A stretch of DNA of 64,000 nt, taken from NCBI GenBank assembly GCA_029948255.1, contig JALIZF010001473.1, positions 274,632-338,631 of the forward strand, read 5' to 3'. The notes below the pieces were generated by a model. The model was not told the DNA's origin. It saw nothing but the letters and a program-made list of their open reading frames with translations, and did not search any database. The position numbers were made by a program, and so were the translations under genes. Of this stretch, positions 8,500-19,700 are shown piece after piece (within the stretch, counting starts at the first letter, position 1; the number at the start of each line of letters is the position of its first letter). The stretch is from Telmatactis stephensoni (Eukaryota; Cnidaria; Anthozoa; Actiniaria; Isophelliidae).

Positions 8500-11400
8500 T
8501 GTACAGTCCCAATTTGTCGATGATCGCCGGGCGCTTTGGCTTAGATTGTTTACTCATAAGATGCTGAATTTCGTCGAAATATGCTTTCCTTTGTGCTGAT
8601 TTTATAAGGATTTTCTCTGCGTGGCGTATATCTTGAGTGGTGATTACTCTGCCTACGATATTCTTTCGACATTTCACCACAAAGCGAAGTACAAGCGCTA
8701 TGATCCGTAGTGCGGTGTTCAGGTTACTATATCTTGTAATGTTGATGACTTCTGGGTATTCCATAGGGGTTGTTTTTGTCATTAGTTGTTGTACACATTC
8801 ATGGTTGTGAGTTGTGTTGCTTACTTCGACTTCTTTCCATGTCGGCCAATCATCTTCGGACTGTGCTAACCACGAAGGACCCTCAAACCAAAAGCGGGCG
8901 TGTTTCCCTGTGAGTGCTTTCGCGGAGATCCCACGTGTTAGCAAGTCCGCAGGATTCGATGACGTGGGACAATATTTCCACTCGTGTCGCCGTGCATGTG
9001 GTGTGGTTATTTGCTTTATCTTCTCGACTCGAGTTTTGATGAACTTTGGTAGCTCCTTGTGCGTTGATATCCATGATAGCACTATCTGTGAGTCACTCCA
9101 TAGTACAACTTTGGACAGAGTTATTGCAAGGCTTTTATTGATGTAATCATAGAGCTGAGCCCCTAGAAGTGCTGCCTGTAGTTCTAGTCTGGGTAGTGTT
9201 TGTGTCTTAATTGGGGCGACTTTGCTTTTCGCCATTACGAACGTCGCTTGTGTACTGGCTCTCATGTAGCTGACTGCTCCGTAGGCTCGTTCGCTACTGT
9301 CGCAGAATACGTGGATTTCTACTGGTTCATGGGTGCTTGATAGTGGTGTGTAACGCCTCCGAATCTCAAGTGAAGTGAGGTGTTTTACTTCCTCAAACCA
9401 TTGCCGCCATTCTTCTCTGTGATCACTTGGTAGGTTGTCATCCCAGCTGATGTTGAGCTTCCATAATTTTTGCATCATAATTCTTGCTCTTATGCTGAAT
9501 GGTTCTACTGTACCCATGGGGTCAAAGAGCTTCGATGCAATGCTGAGCACTGTTCTCTTCGTCGTTTTGTCGATTTTCTTTGTCGTTTCGAGCAACTTCT
9601 CAAGTGATAGTGAGAGCGAGTCCAATTGCGAGTTCCATTTGATGCCGAGTACTTTTACCATTCGGTCTGCGTCTGTCTTGTCAATTTGAGTTTTCTTTGT
9701 TAATCGCGCGGAGTTTGTTGTCCACTGACGCAGATTCATGCCGGCTTCAGAGAGGTATTCTCTTGAGCGGGCGTAGTATTCGATTGCTTGTTCTTCGGTA
9801 CTCATCCCGGAGACTACGTTGTCCATATACATGGAGTCTTTTAAATCTGCGGCAATTTTGTTCCTTCCCTTTTGGTCGAGGTGATAGCGTATTGTTGCTC
9901 CCAGCAGGAATGGCGATGGGGCAGGTACACGTTTGAATCTGTACACCTTTAAGTTGCCAGGGCTGCTGGCTGACTTGGTTGAGTCTTTGAACCATAGAAA
10001 GTGTGTTGCATCTCTATCCAGTTCGTTCAGCTCTATTTGTAGGAACGCCTTTTCGATGTCAGCTGTAAACGCTATTTCGTGAAGTTGAAATCTTAGTAGA
10101 ATACCCATTAACTCCTGCATGAGGTTTGGACCTTTGTACAGACAATCGTTTAAGCTTGGAGCGTTTGGGACTTTTGCAGATGCATCGTACACTATTCTCA
10201 TTTTCGTAGTTGCACTGTCTAATCTGAAGACTGGAAAGTGCGGGATGTAATGCAATATCCCTACGTGTGTACTTGGGGTAGAGACCTTTTCGATGAATTC
10301 TTGCTTTTCCTGATCTTCCAGGTATTTGATGTAGCTTTCGATGAGTTTGGGATCTTTCCTCAGTAGGCTTCGACGGAGACTATCTAGTCTGTTTTTAGTC
10401 ATCCCGAAGTTGCTTGGCAACTCGTGCTTGTTGTCTCTCCATGGCAGACGTACAACGTATCTGCCAGAGTATTGATTAAATTCTATGGTTTCATTGAAGA
10501 CCTTTAACACATCATCTTCTTCTTCGTCTTTAGTTGTCTCTATCTCGTTGATTTCCCAGAATTTAGGGAGTATGTCTTCGAGCGATTCTTGGGCTTGTAT
10601 GGCATCTGTTCTATTACAGGCTACCCGTGAGGAACACTCTCTGCTGTCCTGTGTGGTGGGGCCAGAGATTAGCCAGCCGAACTTGCTATTCATGGCGATG
10701 ATTCCTCCGTCGCCGCACTTGATTAATTCTCCTGTTATCAAGTAGCTGTAGAGGTCGTTTCCGATAATGATGTCCACGTCAAGGGCCTCATTGTTTTGCG
10801 GTGGGTCAGCTAATCTGAGCTGCTCTATTTCCTTGTGGTTTAGGCCGCCTTGTTTCATTTGGTATGACAACGGCGGACATATGATCGGTGTGACAAGCGC
10901 TGTAAAGTCAATGTCTTCGTGATTGGTGCGGAATTTGAGTTGTACAACTTGGTACTCCTCTCTGTTGCTGCGGTTCGAACCGAACGTTGTCACGTCGAGT
11001 ACTTCGTTTCTTAGCGGTTTGAGTTTTAGTTTTTCCTTGAGGTCCTTTGCTATGAAGGTTCTTTGAGATCCGGAGTCAAATAGCGCTCGGGCTTGATGCA
11101 TGTAGCCTTTTGAACAGACAACTGTCACGAGTGCGGACTGCATTAATATCGTCGTGTCCGGGTGTGGGGCTTGCGTTGTTCCCATATGCGTATGTGCGCT
11201 CGATGCGGACGCGGTTACGTTGTCGTCTTTATGTGCATGCGTAGGGGACGTGTTCTGTGACTCGCACAGTGACGTGTGGTGCTTCATTTTGCAGTTTCTG
11301 CAGCTGCCTTTTGAGTAGCATTGGCTGGTTGTGTGATTTGCACCGAGGCAGTTAAAGCATCGTCGGTTCTTGCGTAGAAATGCAAAACGGTCGCTTACGG

Positions 11401-12499
11401 TAGTTATTTTATCGCAATGTACTGGTGGGTGTTGACCGTCACAGTACGTGCAGGTCTTTCTTTCTGGTTTACTACTCGCTCTTTGCCTTCTGTGATATGC
11501 ACTGGAGAGGAAAGCTCCTGCTGTCGGTACTGGTTTGTCATCTTGCAAACCGGATGTTGACGGTGATTCAGGGGTGTTCAAGCGGCCCTTTTCGCGCGTT
11601 TCTATTTCTTGTCTTAACGTGTCTCTCAAGTCATTGAGGCAGCTATCTGCTTTCTTGTTCGCTCGAAATATTGCGCGGCGTATTTCTTCCGGTAGTTTCT
11701 TCAGTAGTATTGGTATCAGTAGACTACCGTAGGATTCCGTTTGCGTTCCTAGGGCTTCTAAGCCTCGTATATAGTTTTCGCAAGTGTCATAAAATGTTCT
11801 TAGCCTTTTCACATCGCCTGTTGTTGAGGGGATTTTTGATAAGGCGTCCATGTAATGATTGATCAGGGTCTGCCTCTGGCCATAGCGTTGCTGGAGAATA
11901 TCTACCGCTTTCGTGTAATTGTCGTTTGAAAGTGGCAGTCCCGAAATTGTGCGGGCTGCCTTGCCTTTCAGGAGGCCATTCAAGTAGTTCATTTTGTCTA
12001 TATTAGACAGTTCGGAGTTTTTGTCTATGGCAGAGGAAAACCCATCCCAGAAAGTGAGCCAGTCTAATAAGTCGCCACTAAATGGCTTCAACGTCAGTTT
12101 CGGCAGCTTAATGGCTACTCTATGTTGTTGAACTTGCTCTGTAACATCGTTAAACTGAAACGAGCTCACCCGTTTTTGATCCGGTTTCATGTATCCAGTT
12201 GTGGATCCAGTGAACTTCATGACCTTTGTTTGTAGCTCGGCTATCCTCTCTTTCCACAGGATTGCATCTGCTACTTCGTCCTCTATAGCTTGTTGGTCCG
12301 CGCAGAATCCGATGATTGCTTCGTCCGCTCTCTCTAGTTCGTCTTTGCAACGGTTAAGTCTGTCGACGATAGCTTCTAGCTCCAGCAAGTTTGTTTCTTC
12401 GGATTCCATGATCGAATCAGCCTTGTTGATGTCCCTCGTGCAATGGCCTCGTATCGCGGCGCGTGTGCCTTTCTTGATTCTTAGCTCGTGTTCGGCCAT
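8500..12499 (-). CDS. BEL Gag-protease-RT-RNase H polyprotein
   Basis: The ATG is at 12,499-12,497, 32 nt past the PBS in element orientation. Domains: coiled coil (residues ~35-95), DUF1759-type Gag (~130-300, KLPKLTLKPFSGDLLDW), zinc knuckles (~350-412, with CFNCLGANHTTSQC and CRNCKMKHHTSLC), DUF1758-like aspartic protease (RALFDSGSQRTF at ~475), RT (MRIVYDASAK, FTADIEKAFLQI, YMDNVVSG) and RNase H (HVFCDSSERAYGAVSY, LWSDSQIVLSWI). The RT catalytic box is YMDN rather than YxDD. The frame stays open for ~1,330 residues, then runs into the inserted MULE-like element and stops at 8,435, so the last ~20 residues are not BEL sequence. In life it would be processed into Gag, protease and reverse transcriptase in a cytoplasmic particle. 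Confidence 0.93.
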
Positions 12500-12530
12500 T
12501 TTTTAAGATGTCTTTTACCTGGTGTGCTCC

Positions 12531-12548
12531 TCCCGGGTTTCGGCACCA
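12531..12548 (-). promoter_or_regulatory. BEL primer-binding site, tRNA-Phe type
   Basis: The plus strand reads TCCCGGGTTTCGGCACCA, one base from the 5' LTR. This matches the 3' end of eukaryotic tRNA-Phe (T-arm end, acceptor TTTCGGCA, CCA), so the minus-strand transcript would anneal that tRNA to prime reverse transcription. Confidence 0.88.
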
Positions 12549-12549
12549 G

Positions 12550-12718
12550 TGTCTTGAAACCCCTCGATGTCAAAGAAGTTGGGAGAGCTAATGGTGGGCT
12601 TCAAGACCGTTTATTGTTCACCGGTAACATACACCGCACGCGTGCGAACGCTTACGTCACAATCACTGTTGTTAATTAATTATTTCAACGGGACACAGGA
12701 AGCCCGCATTTCACAACA
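12550..12718 (-). repeat. BEL 5' LTR
   Basis: 169 bp, the partner of 6,362-6,530. It is followed at 12,719-12,723 by the right copy of the GTGTA duplication. Confidence 0.93.
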
Positions 12719-12723
12719 GTGTA

Positions 12724-14590
12724 TGCTTGTGCTGTATATATAGTAAATTACATATCAAAAGGTCAAAAAGGTATGAGTGAACTTTTACGACAAGCTTGCA
12801 CTGAAGCTAGACAAGGGAATCAAAACATAAAACAGCAGGTTAGAGATATAGTAAGTAAGTTTCTTAATAATGTTGAAATAAGTGCACAAGAAGCAGTGCA
12901 CATTGTCTTACAATTACCCATGAGAAAAGCATCTAGGCAAATCATATTCATAAATGCTTATAGATGATATAAAAAATATGAAAGATGACTGTGAAGAAAT
13001 CTATACTAGTGGTTTGCTCAAAAGATATTCTAAACGTCCAAAACAAACTTGAAAATCTGACACTAGCAGACTGGGCTGCATGGTATGATAAATCTAATAC
13101 AAAACCATATGCAAAAGAAGCAAATGAAGTGGACATTGATGGTCTTCCATTGGAAACATTTATTGATGACAATCAAAATGATGATGATGATGGATGTTCA
13201 AACACATCAAATTCTAAAACCAAAAAAAAAAAAAAGTAAAGATCGATTTATGTCACTCTCTAACATGATCAAAGAACAAATGAAGGAATATACTGTTTGT
13301 AATGAAGACTTCAATGAAATACAACAGGATATGAGTAGAATAGAGGTCATGTATGATGAAATAGCACCTAGTACACAAAGTATTGAGCAACAGGATCAAG
13401 CAGAAGGTAATCAGGACTTACATCCTGATTTTACAGGAAACTATAATCTATCAGATGATTTAGGAATACCATCAGTTGATAATAATGAATGAATTACCAG
13501 ATAATGAATATAGACATATGGTACAAACATCGAATAAAGAGCAAAAATAATTTTTCTATTCATAGTGCTCTAGCAATACCTGCATGTCAGTCATTAAGGA
13601 ACTACAAAAGTCTTGATTCAAGTAGACTTAACACAATAAGATGTCAGCTTGGTGGAGTCAAACATATATTTATTGATGAAATAAGCATGGTAGGAAATCA
13701 ATGTTCAATGTTCAAATATACAATAGACTGAAGGATATCAAAGGCAGCTCACTACCATTTGGTGGTGTTAGTATTGTAGCTATAGTTGATTTATTCCAAC
13801 TACAACCATTAATGGATGGTTATATATTTAAAGATATGGATAATGATGAATATGGTGTTCTTGCTCCCAATATATGGCAAGAGCTATTCAAAATGTTTGA
13901 ACTCAAACAAATAATGAGACAAAGAGAAAGCAAAGTTTTTGCTGAATTATTGAATAGATTAAGAGAAGGAAATCATACTAAAGAAGACATTGAAAAATTG
14001 ATGATGTACCACATTTGTTCATTCTAAATGCAAAAGTGAATAATTTTAGCGACAGAGCTCACAATGCACTATCAGGTGCCAAATATTCTATTAAAGCCCA
14101 TGACAGTGTAGTTGGAGCTGAGACTCAGGAACTTAGAGATAACATTTTAAAACAAGTACCTAGTGATCCAAGGAAAACCAAACAGCTGCATTCTGTACTA
14201 CATGTAGCAGTAGGAGAAAGAACAGAGATATCTCTTAATACTAGAACTGACGATGGTATGACCAATGGTGCCGGTAATGTTATCAAACTAATACAAATAC
14301 ATCAGGCAGATAAACCATCAGGTATAATATGGGTACAGTTTGACCATCCTGATGTTGGCCAAAAAACTAGGCATGATAATAAACAGTTGTATGTGGATGG
14401 TATAGGGACCTACATGGACACCTATCAAACCTGTAACTACACAGTTTGCTGTTGGTAGAAATAGGACTGTACAAGTAGTCAGAAAGCAGTTTTCCACTAA
14501 GACCTGCTGCTGCTAAAACTATCCACAGATCACAAGGTGATACTGAAAATAGAATTGCAGTTAACTTTGAACACTAGAAGAGCAATCCCT
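12724..14590 (+). pseudogene. Helitron Rep C-terminus and PIF1-like helicase, broken
   Basis: Starts with ACAVYIVNYISKGQKGMSELL, the Rep tyrosine-motif segment severed from 6,361. After several stops (~12,960-13,080) the frame LTLADWAAWYDKS is followed by an acidic linker, a 13-A run near 13,207, then helicase blocks: FSIHSALAIPACQSL, HIFIDEISMVG (motif II), PFGGVSIVAIVDLFQLQP, and IMRQRESKVFAELLNRLREG. The segment that should contain Walker A (GGAGVGKS-type) is missing: NKEQK at ~13,545 jumps straight to FSIHSAL. The later part (14,015-14,458) includes HNALSGAKYSIKAHD and LHVAVGERTEI. An active protein would unwind DNA 5' to 3' during rolling-circle transposition; this copy cannot. Confidence 0.8.
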
Positions 14591-14639
14591 CATATACATT
14601 ATGTAGGATTGAGTAGAGTGACAACTATAGATGGTCTTT

Positions 14640-14852
14640 ATAAATTACATCACAGACCTGTGTGAAAACAAAATAGCTGCCAGTGATGATGTCCAAACAG
14701 AAATGCATCGTTTGAGAACTGACGGACAGTTATCTCTTGCAATAAAACCGATATATAATGCACCTCCAATAAGTTTGAAAATCTGTTTTCTTAATGCAAG
14801 ATCCTTACACAAGCACATCAGAGATATATGTACAGATATGAATTATTCAAAA
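14640..14852 (+). pseudogene. Helitron endonuclease domain, first part
   Basis: The frame ending LKICFLNARSLHKHIRDIC followed by TDMNYSK is the opening of an APE/exonuclease III-like fold (LNARSL is the usual first strand motif in LINE-type endonucleases). It is cut at 14,852 by the 38-kb element. The continuation FEVLMLIFSETRFSQ lies at 52,969 on the other side, and the two join in frame. Endonuclease domains appended to the helicase are known in some animal Helitron and Helentron lineages. Confidence 0.8.
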
Positions 14853-16325
14853 CAACTGCCGAAATAAATCCGACCTGCATAAATAAATCCAACCTTGAGG
14901 TCATCATAAGTGCTTTTGGATCGTTTGCACTTACGATGAGTGCAAGTTACGCCGTTGCACTTACGGTAACCTGGTTTGAGTCGACTCCGGCTTGTTTACA
15001 CTTATGATAAGTGCTACGACATAGAAATAGGTTACGAAGGGTGCAAATGGTATCATTCCACTAATGATAAGTGCTCAGGCGGGTTGAAATCTACAAGCAA
15101 CTATTCAAAGCTGAATCAAGTTACTGTCCTTCAGTCAAACCTTGAAGAATGTAATTTTACAAATTATTTCAACATTTACTCGGTAAAAATCTCTTGGCGA
15201 TTATGGCGACTTCGATCATCATGACTGAATAACGTGACAACGAAAAAGGAAATTTAATTTTCACTGAGGGAATGCTAAAGTGATTTCTTTCTCTGGATAT
15301 TAAATTCGTCCTTTCACAAAAAATGATGAATTTAGCTGAAAATTGATTCAGTCACCGACGTGGTAATCAATGTTTCAATTAATTCAAGTAGTGCATTTCT
15401 TACCTTAGCTGTATCGAGGAATATTTTTGGTCCCAGCCGCGTCTTTCTCTTAGGACAAGTAATATTTATCATTTCCAAGGTTTGAGATATTTCAGCGCCA
15501 CAGAAAATCCTTTGCAGGCTAGCATATATTTTATAATACAGCTGATCAAGTATTCAAGACATTTTTACATCGCGATGCACTAATTCAAACCTTCGCCTTT
15601 GCTTTGATATGAATATTATCACAAATCAATGCTTTCTTGGCGCGTAGATTGACATTCGATACCGAACAAAACATCGCGCGTAGACTAAATGGTGCAAGCC
15701 ATCAATTGGTATATAAAGCCATCAATTGGTATATAAACAAAAGGTTTTTCGTGGAATTATATTTTCCTTTGAGTTTTTAATTCATATTATTCACATTCTG
15801 TACTAAAATTTGACAATTCAAGTGCATTCGACAATTCGATCAAGTTATTTACATCTGATAATATTTTTTTGTGTTGTCATGCCAGTCCGACTCATCATTA
15901 ATCTAGGTGTCCTGCCAAACAAAATTGCACTTATAGGTGGGTTCACACTGGCGTTTAAGTAGGTCTAAAGTACATGAAATACCAAAGTAGTACTTAGGGG
16001 AACCGTGTTTACTTAAAAGATGTAAGCGTTCACACAACTTCCTAAGCATATTGATTAGTGCATGGAATCACTGTAATATCATTTACTTCCCCTTATGGTA
16101 GGTGCGACCAGCGACACCTAAGAATTTAATAATCGTTTCGGCTAATTTCGGCACATCATGTATGTGATTAGTGCACTTACGATTAGTGCATGAATTCACT
16201 GTTTAAACTACTTGCACTTACAGTAAGTGGGACTGGCGATACACAGAGAAATATTATAATCGTTGTTGCTAATCCAGGCACATAGAACTTTACACATAGT
16301 GGAACTGCACTTACGATTAGTGCAT
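14853..16325 (+). repeat. Left terminal inverted repeat of the 38-kb element
   Basis: 1,473 bp matching, in reverse complement, 51,855-52,968 followed by 41,471-41,708. It contains six copies of the 17-bp palindrome (14,927, 14,998, 15,058, 16,173, 16,214, 16,307), a 20-bp direct duplication containing a TATA box (15,698-15,737), and ~120 bp near 15,925-16,050 that has no counterpart in the right arm. Homology stops at the last palindrome copy. Confidence 0.9.
15698..15737 (+). promoter_or_regulatory. Duplicated 20-bp TATA-containing motif in the TIR
   Basis: GCCATCAATTGGTATATAAA occurs twice back to back and is preserved in the right TIR (~52,083-52,122, reverse strand). TATATAAA suggests a core promoter reading inward from each TIR, but no transcript start can be seen. 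Confidence 0.4.
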
Positions 16326-16493
16326 TATGGCTGGTTGGTAATCTTCATGACTAAAAACGGCTGCAAAGGAGACTACCAGTTGGTTCCACTAAAATGGAAA
16401 ACACCATAGTTCAGTTCAGTCTTTCTGGCTTTAGACGAGGCGCCGACTATCGTCGAGCAAATGTTTGAAAAACGAATATAAAGCTTCTTTTAA

Positions 16494-16703
16494 CAGGGTC
16501 CCTTATACCTTTTGCGTGAAACGTGCATGGATGATTTATTTTGACGTGAAACGTGATTTAAGGTCTAAAATCTTTTTGTGTCCACGTGAAGCAACTTTGA
16601 TATTTTTGTCAACGTGAAAGAGATTTTTTAATTATCCGTGACACGTGAAAAGACCAAATATTTTAGCGTGATTTCATTTTCCAAAGGGGTATAGGGGACC
16701 CTG
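16494..16703. mobile_element. 210-bp MITE with TTTAA target duplication
   Basis: Starts CAGGGTCCCTTATACC and ends GGTATAGGGGACCCTG. TTTAA flanks both sides (16,489-16,493 and 16,704-16,708), so the target is TTTAA or TTAA. The interior contains about six spaced copies of an ACGTGAAA-type motif (CGTGAAACGTG, CACGTGAAG, AACGTGAAAG, ACACGTGAAAAG). It lies just beyond the stop codon of the DUF7869-like gene. Confidence 0.85.
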
Positions 16704-16735
16704 TTTAAAAAATTTCATACGGTTGACTAGTCTGC

Positions 16736-19700
16736 TTATTTCGACTTGGTACGTCTCTTTTTTTTAGGTCTTGGATTTTCTTTGTTATTAGTACTTTTTC
16801 TCTTTCTCTGCAGTTTCCTCACATCATCCTTGGTTTTCACAACAACCTGATGGAATGGTATCATTTCACATTTCACTTGTTCTGAATATCTACAGGGACG
16901 ATAGCTCTTATGGCGCTTAATGAATTATGAGCAATGGTTTCTGGTCTAGGCTATCCAGCAGGTTTCTGTCCATTTTTTTGTTTACTGTATTTGGTTTTGC
17001 TAACCCATAATTTTTGGCGCGTCTGTCAATTAGCATCCGTACGTGAAAACGTACCACCAAATGATATTTGAAGTGCCTGTCACCGACAACCAATCACATG
17101 AAAGCAAGCGCTATAGAACGTCTCGCGAAAAGGACTATGTTTTGTTTAGTTGACAGTGGGAACACCCCTTTCTGATTTGTTGGGAACAGAACTTGTAACA
17201 ATCATACACGCCCTAAATTTTTGTTACGTGTGTGAAATTAGCCAATCATAACAGGAGAGGAAATCATGGTAATCTCGACAGTAAGTTTACGCTCTACTTA
17301 ATATAATAAGTCATTAAATATTTTTATGGCAAAATTGTTTTCAAATCATCACACGGATTTACAGGCTTATATCTATCGGTTTACATTTTTCTTTGCAAGT
17401 TTTTAGAACTCCAAGTCTCGTAAAGGGTTTTGAACGGGGCGAAACATCATTGCTTTGAGGCAATGTAGGCTTGTTGCTGTTTGACCCGATAGCCTCAAAT
17501 TGAAATATTTACTTCGAACAATGAAAGTAGCTGCAATAACTGCTGTAGGCATTTATATAAAGGCGACAGGAGATAGGTAATTCTACTTTTCACGGTTGAG
17601 GGCTATATTGTTTTTTTATCAAGAAAGTCAACAATCACATTTATATCAATGTTCGGAGCAAAACGAGACGAAATAACGAAGCTGTTTCTAAAACTTCTTG
17701 ATTATTTCGGAGTTTAACTGACCTATCTACTATTGCCTTTTAGCTCTAACAACCTATTTTGAAATAAGTGTATAAAATGAATCCTATTTCCTAAAACGTA
17801 CCTTTGATTCTTTGCGCTCCTTTGCAAAGAGTCTCTCAATTTCCTCATGTGCTCGCGAGTCATCTGCGGTAACTGGGCAGTTGTGTGTCACCACCTTAGG
17901 GTTTTCAGGCTCAAGCAGTTTATTCCAACCCCATTCTCCTCTATGACCTTCTGGGTTGGAGGTCCGATTTCGAATACTGCCAATGTAGTCATTCCACCAC
18001 TTTTCCGTTGCTCTGCTGAATTTCCTTTTATATTTTGTAATGTCGGCCTCTAGTTTATCGAGATTTATCTTTGCAATGTCCAAAGGTAGCGTTTCGGGTT
18101 CGCCATTCAAGTTTTTGACTAATTTGGCACTAAACAACGCCTTAGTTACATTCCATTTTGGGGAAGTACTCCACTTTTTGTAGGAAAGTGTAATTGCTCC
18201 TCTTTTGTTTTTTAAGAGTTTGAATTGATGGGGATCTGAATGACCCATAACGTCGTTTTGGATTGGGTCTAACCAGTTTTTGATGTCAAACACGTGATGA
18301 ATTTGTTCAACAACAGGAACTGGTTTGTACGACTCCCTGATTTCCTCTTTTAAGTCGTCAACAGTTAAAATATCTTTTTTCCGCAACCTCTTTGAAATTC
18401 GAGAAAATAACTGGTCAATGTCCTCGTGGGTGTGGCCCACCATTAGAAACCCAAGACGCACCTGTTGATTTTAAAAAAGAAAAAGAAAAAAATTGCATTT
18501 ACAAATGATTTTGGAGGAGTATATTGTGTAGATGGCCATGATCTGATTTACCTTTTTAAATATGTCAAAATACGCTAGTAATGCAAGGAATGACAATAAA
18601 AATCAATTTTTATTTTCTCGTCCACAGTTATCCATTTGGAGATATAGGACTGGGGGGAGCCTTCCATTCTGAAATAGATAAATACAAAAACATGTCAAAC
18701 ATGAATGAATGAAACCATGTCCTTTTATTTGAATGTTCAGTCTACCCCCAAACCTCTGCACAATTTACCGCACAAAAATAAATAAATAAATAAATAAAAT
18801 AAAACAAAAAATCGGCCACCTTTGCTTTTTCTTTCTTCAAAACATCGAAAAGAATGTTGATGGTAAAATTCGAATCATGAGAATATTATTTTGCATCCAT
18901 GTAGCAATACGCTGAAGACCTTGCGTTCAGCAAAACTCCAGTAATATGCATCTGCAATTTCCAGAGGTTCTCATCAGCCTAATCAGTAAACAAAATATTA
19001 ACTTAATATATATAGTCAATTGAAAAAACGTGGTCGGCTCTAAAAACATAGGAAGTAGAAGTTGAGACCAAAATGGTGCGTGGGATCGGTGAATAAAATA
19101 GAAACTCTTGAAATACAACAGTTCAATGTGAGAATATTGCCTTTACCTTCGGGTTTTCTGTGAAGTGTGGCAAGTGAGTTTTGTTTTGATCCATGCCATC
19201 TATAATTATTGACAAGTATTTATAAGGATCCATTTCAGCTTAAATACCATGCTTATAGTATTTCTGTCTTTCGGCCCTATTGAAAAAGTGATAAAAGATG
19301 ACGAATCAAAAAACGGGCGAACAAAAAATATGCAAACGGCGAAATACTTTCTTACGTTTGCTGCACGAGGTGTACTTTTCTCATGTTGGTAAAGCGCACC
19401 CTCTTTTCTGCACTAAGCCGGGGATTCATCAACTGGTTTTTGAGGTGAACACAAACTCCACACTTTGTAAAACGTGATTGCTGCAAGAGTAATGGTCAAC
19501 ATGCATATTAAATAGTAAACAGTATTTATTCGGCAGCACTACTACTAGTCAACCTACATACCTCTGGTATAACAACATCTGGAAATTCATGCTTCCACAT
19601 GCCGCTTATAAAGTGTTGTCTTGACAAAAGCGGATGTACGTTTTTTCTCAACTTCATTTCTTCAACATATAACATATGGACACCTTTCTTTGTCAAAATG

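Larger units (their letters stand above)
6362..12718 (-). mobile_element. BEL/Pao LTR retrotransposon, 6,357 bp, full length
   Basis: Flanked by 5-bp TSDs and by two 169-bp LTRs (6,362-6,530 and 12,550-12,718) that differ at six positions by my alignment. The coding strand is minus: Gag-protease-RT-RNase H (12,499 downwards) followed by integrase (7,884-6,571), the BEL/Pao order with DUF1759, DUF1758, Peptidase_A17-like and DUF5641-like segments. Apart from the 507-bp insertion at 7,993 the coding sequence is open. It sits inside the Rep tyrosine-motif region of the Helitron. Confidence 0.95.

Noticed and set aside
6601..12506. Plus-strand ORFs across the BEL element (e.g. 8,814-9,146, 9,435-9,689, 12,189-12,506)
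   Set aside because: They are shadows of the minus-strand Gag-Pol frame, which carries all recognisable domains.
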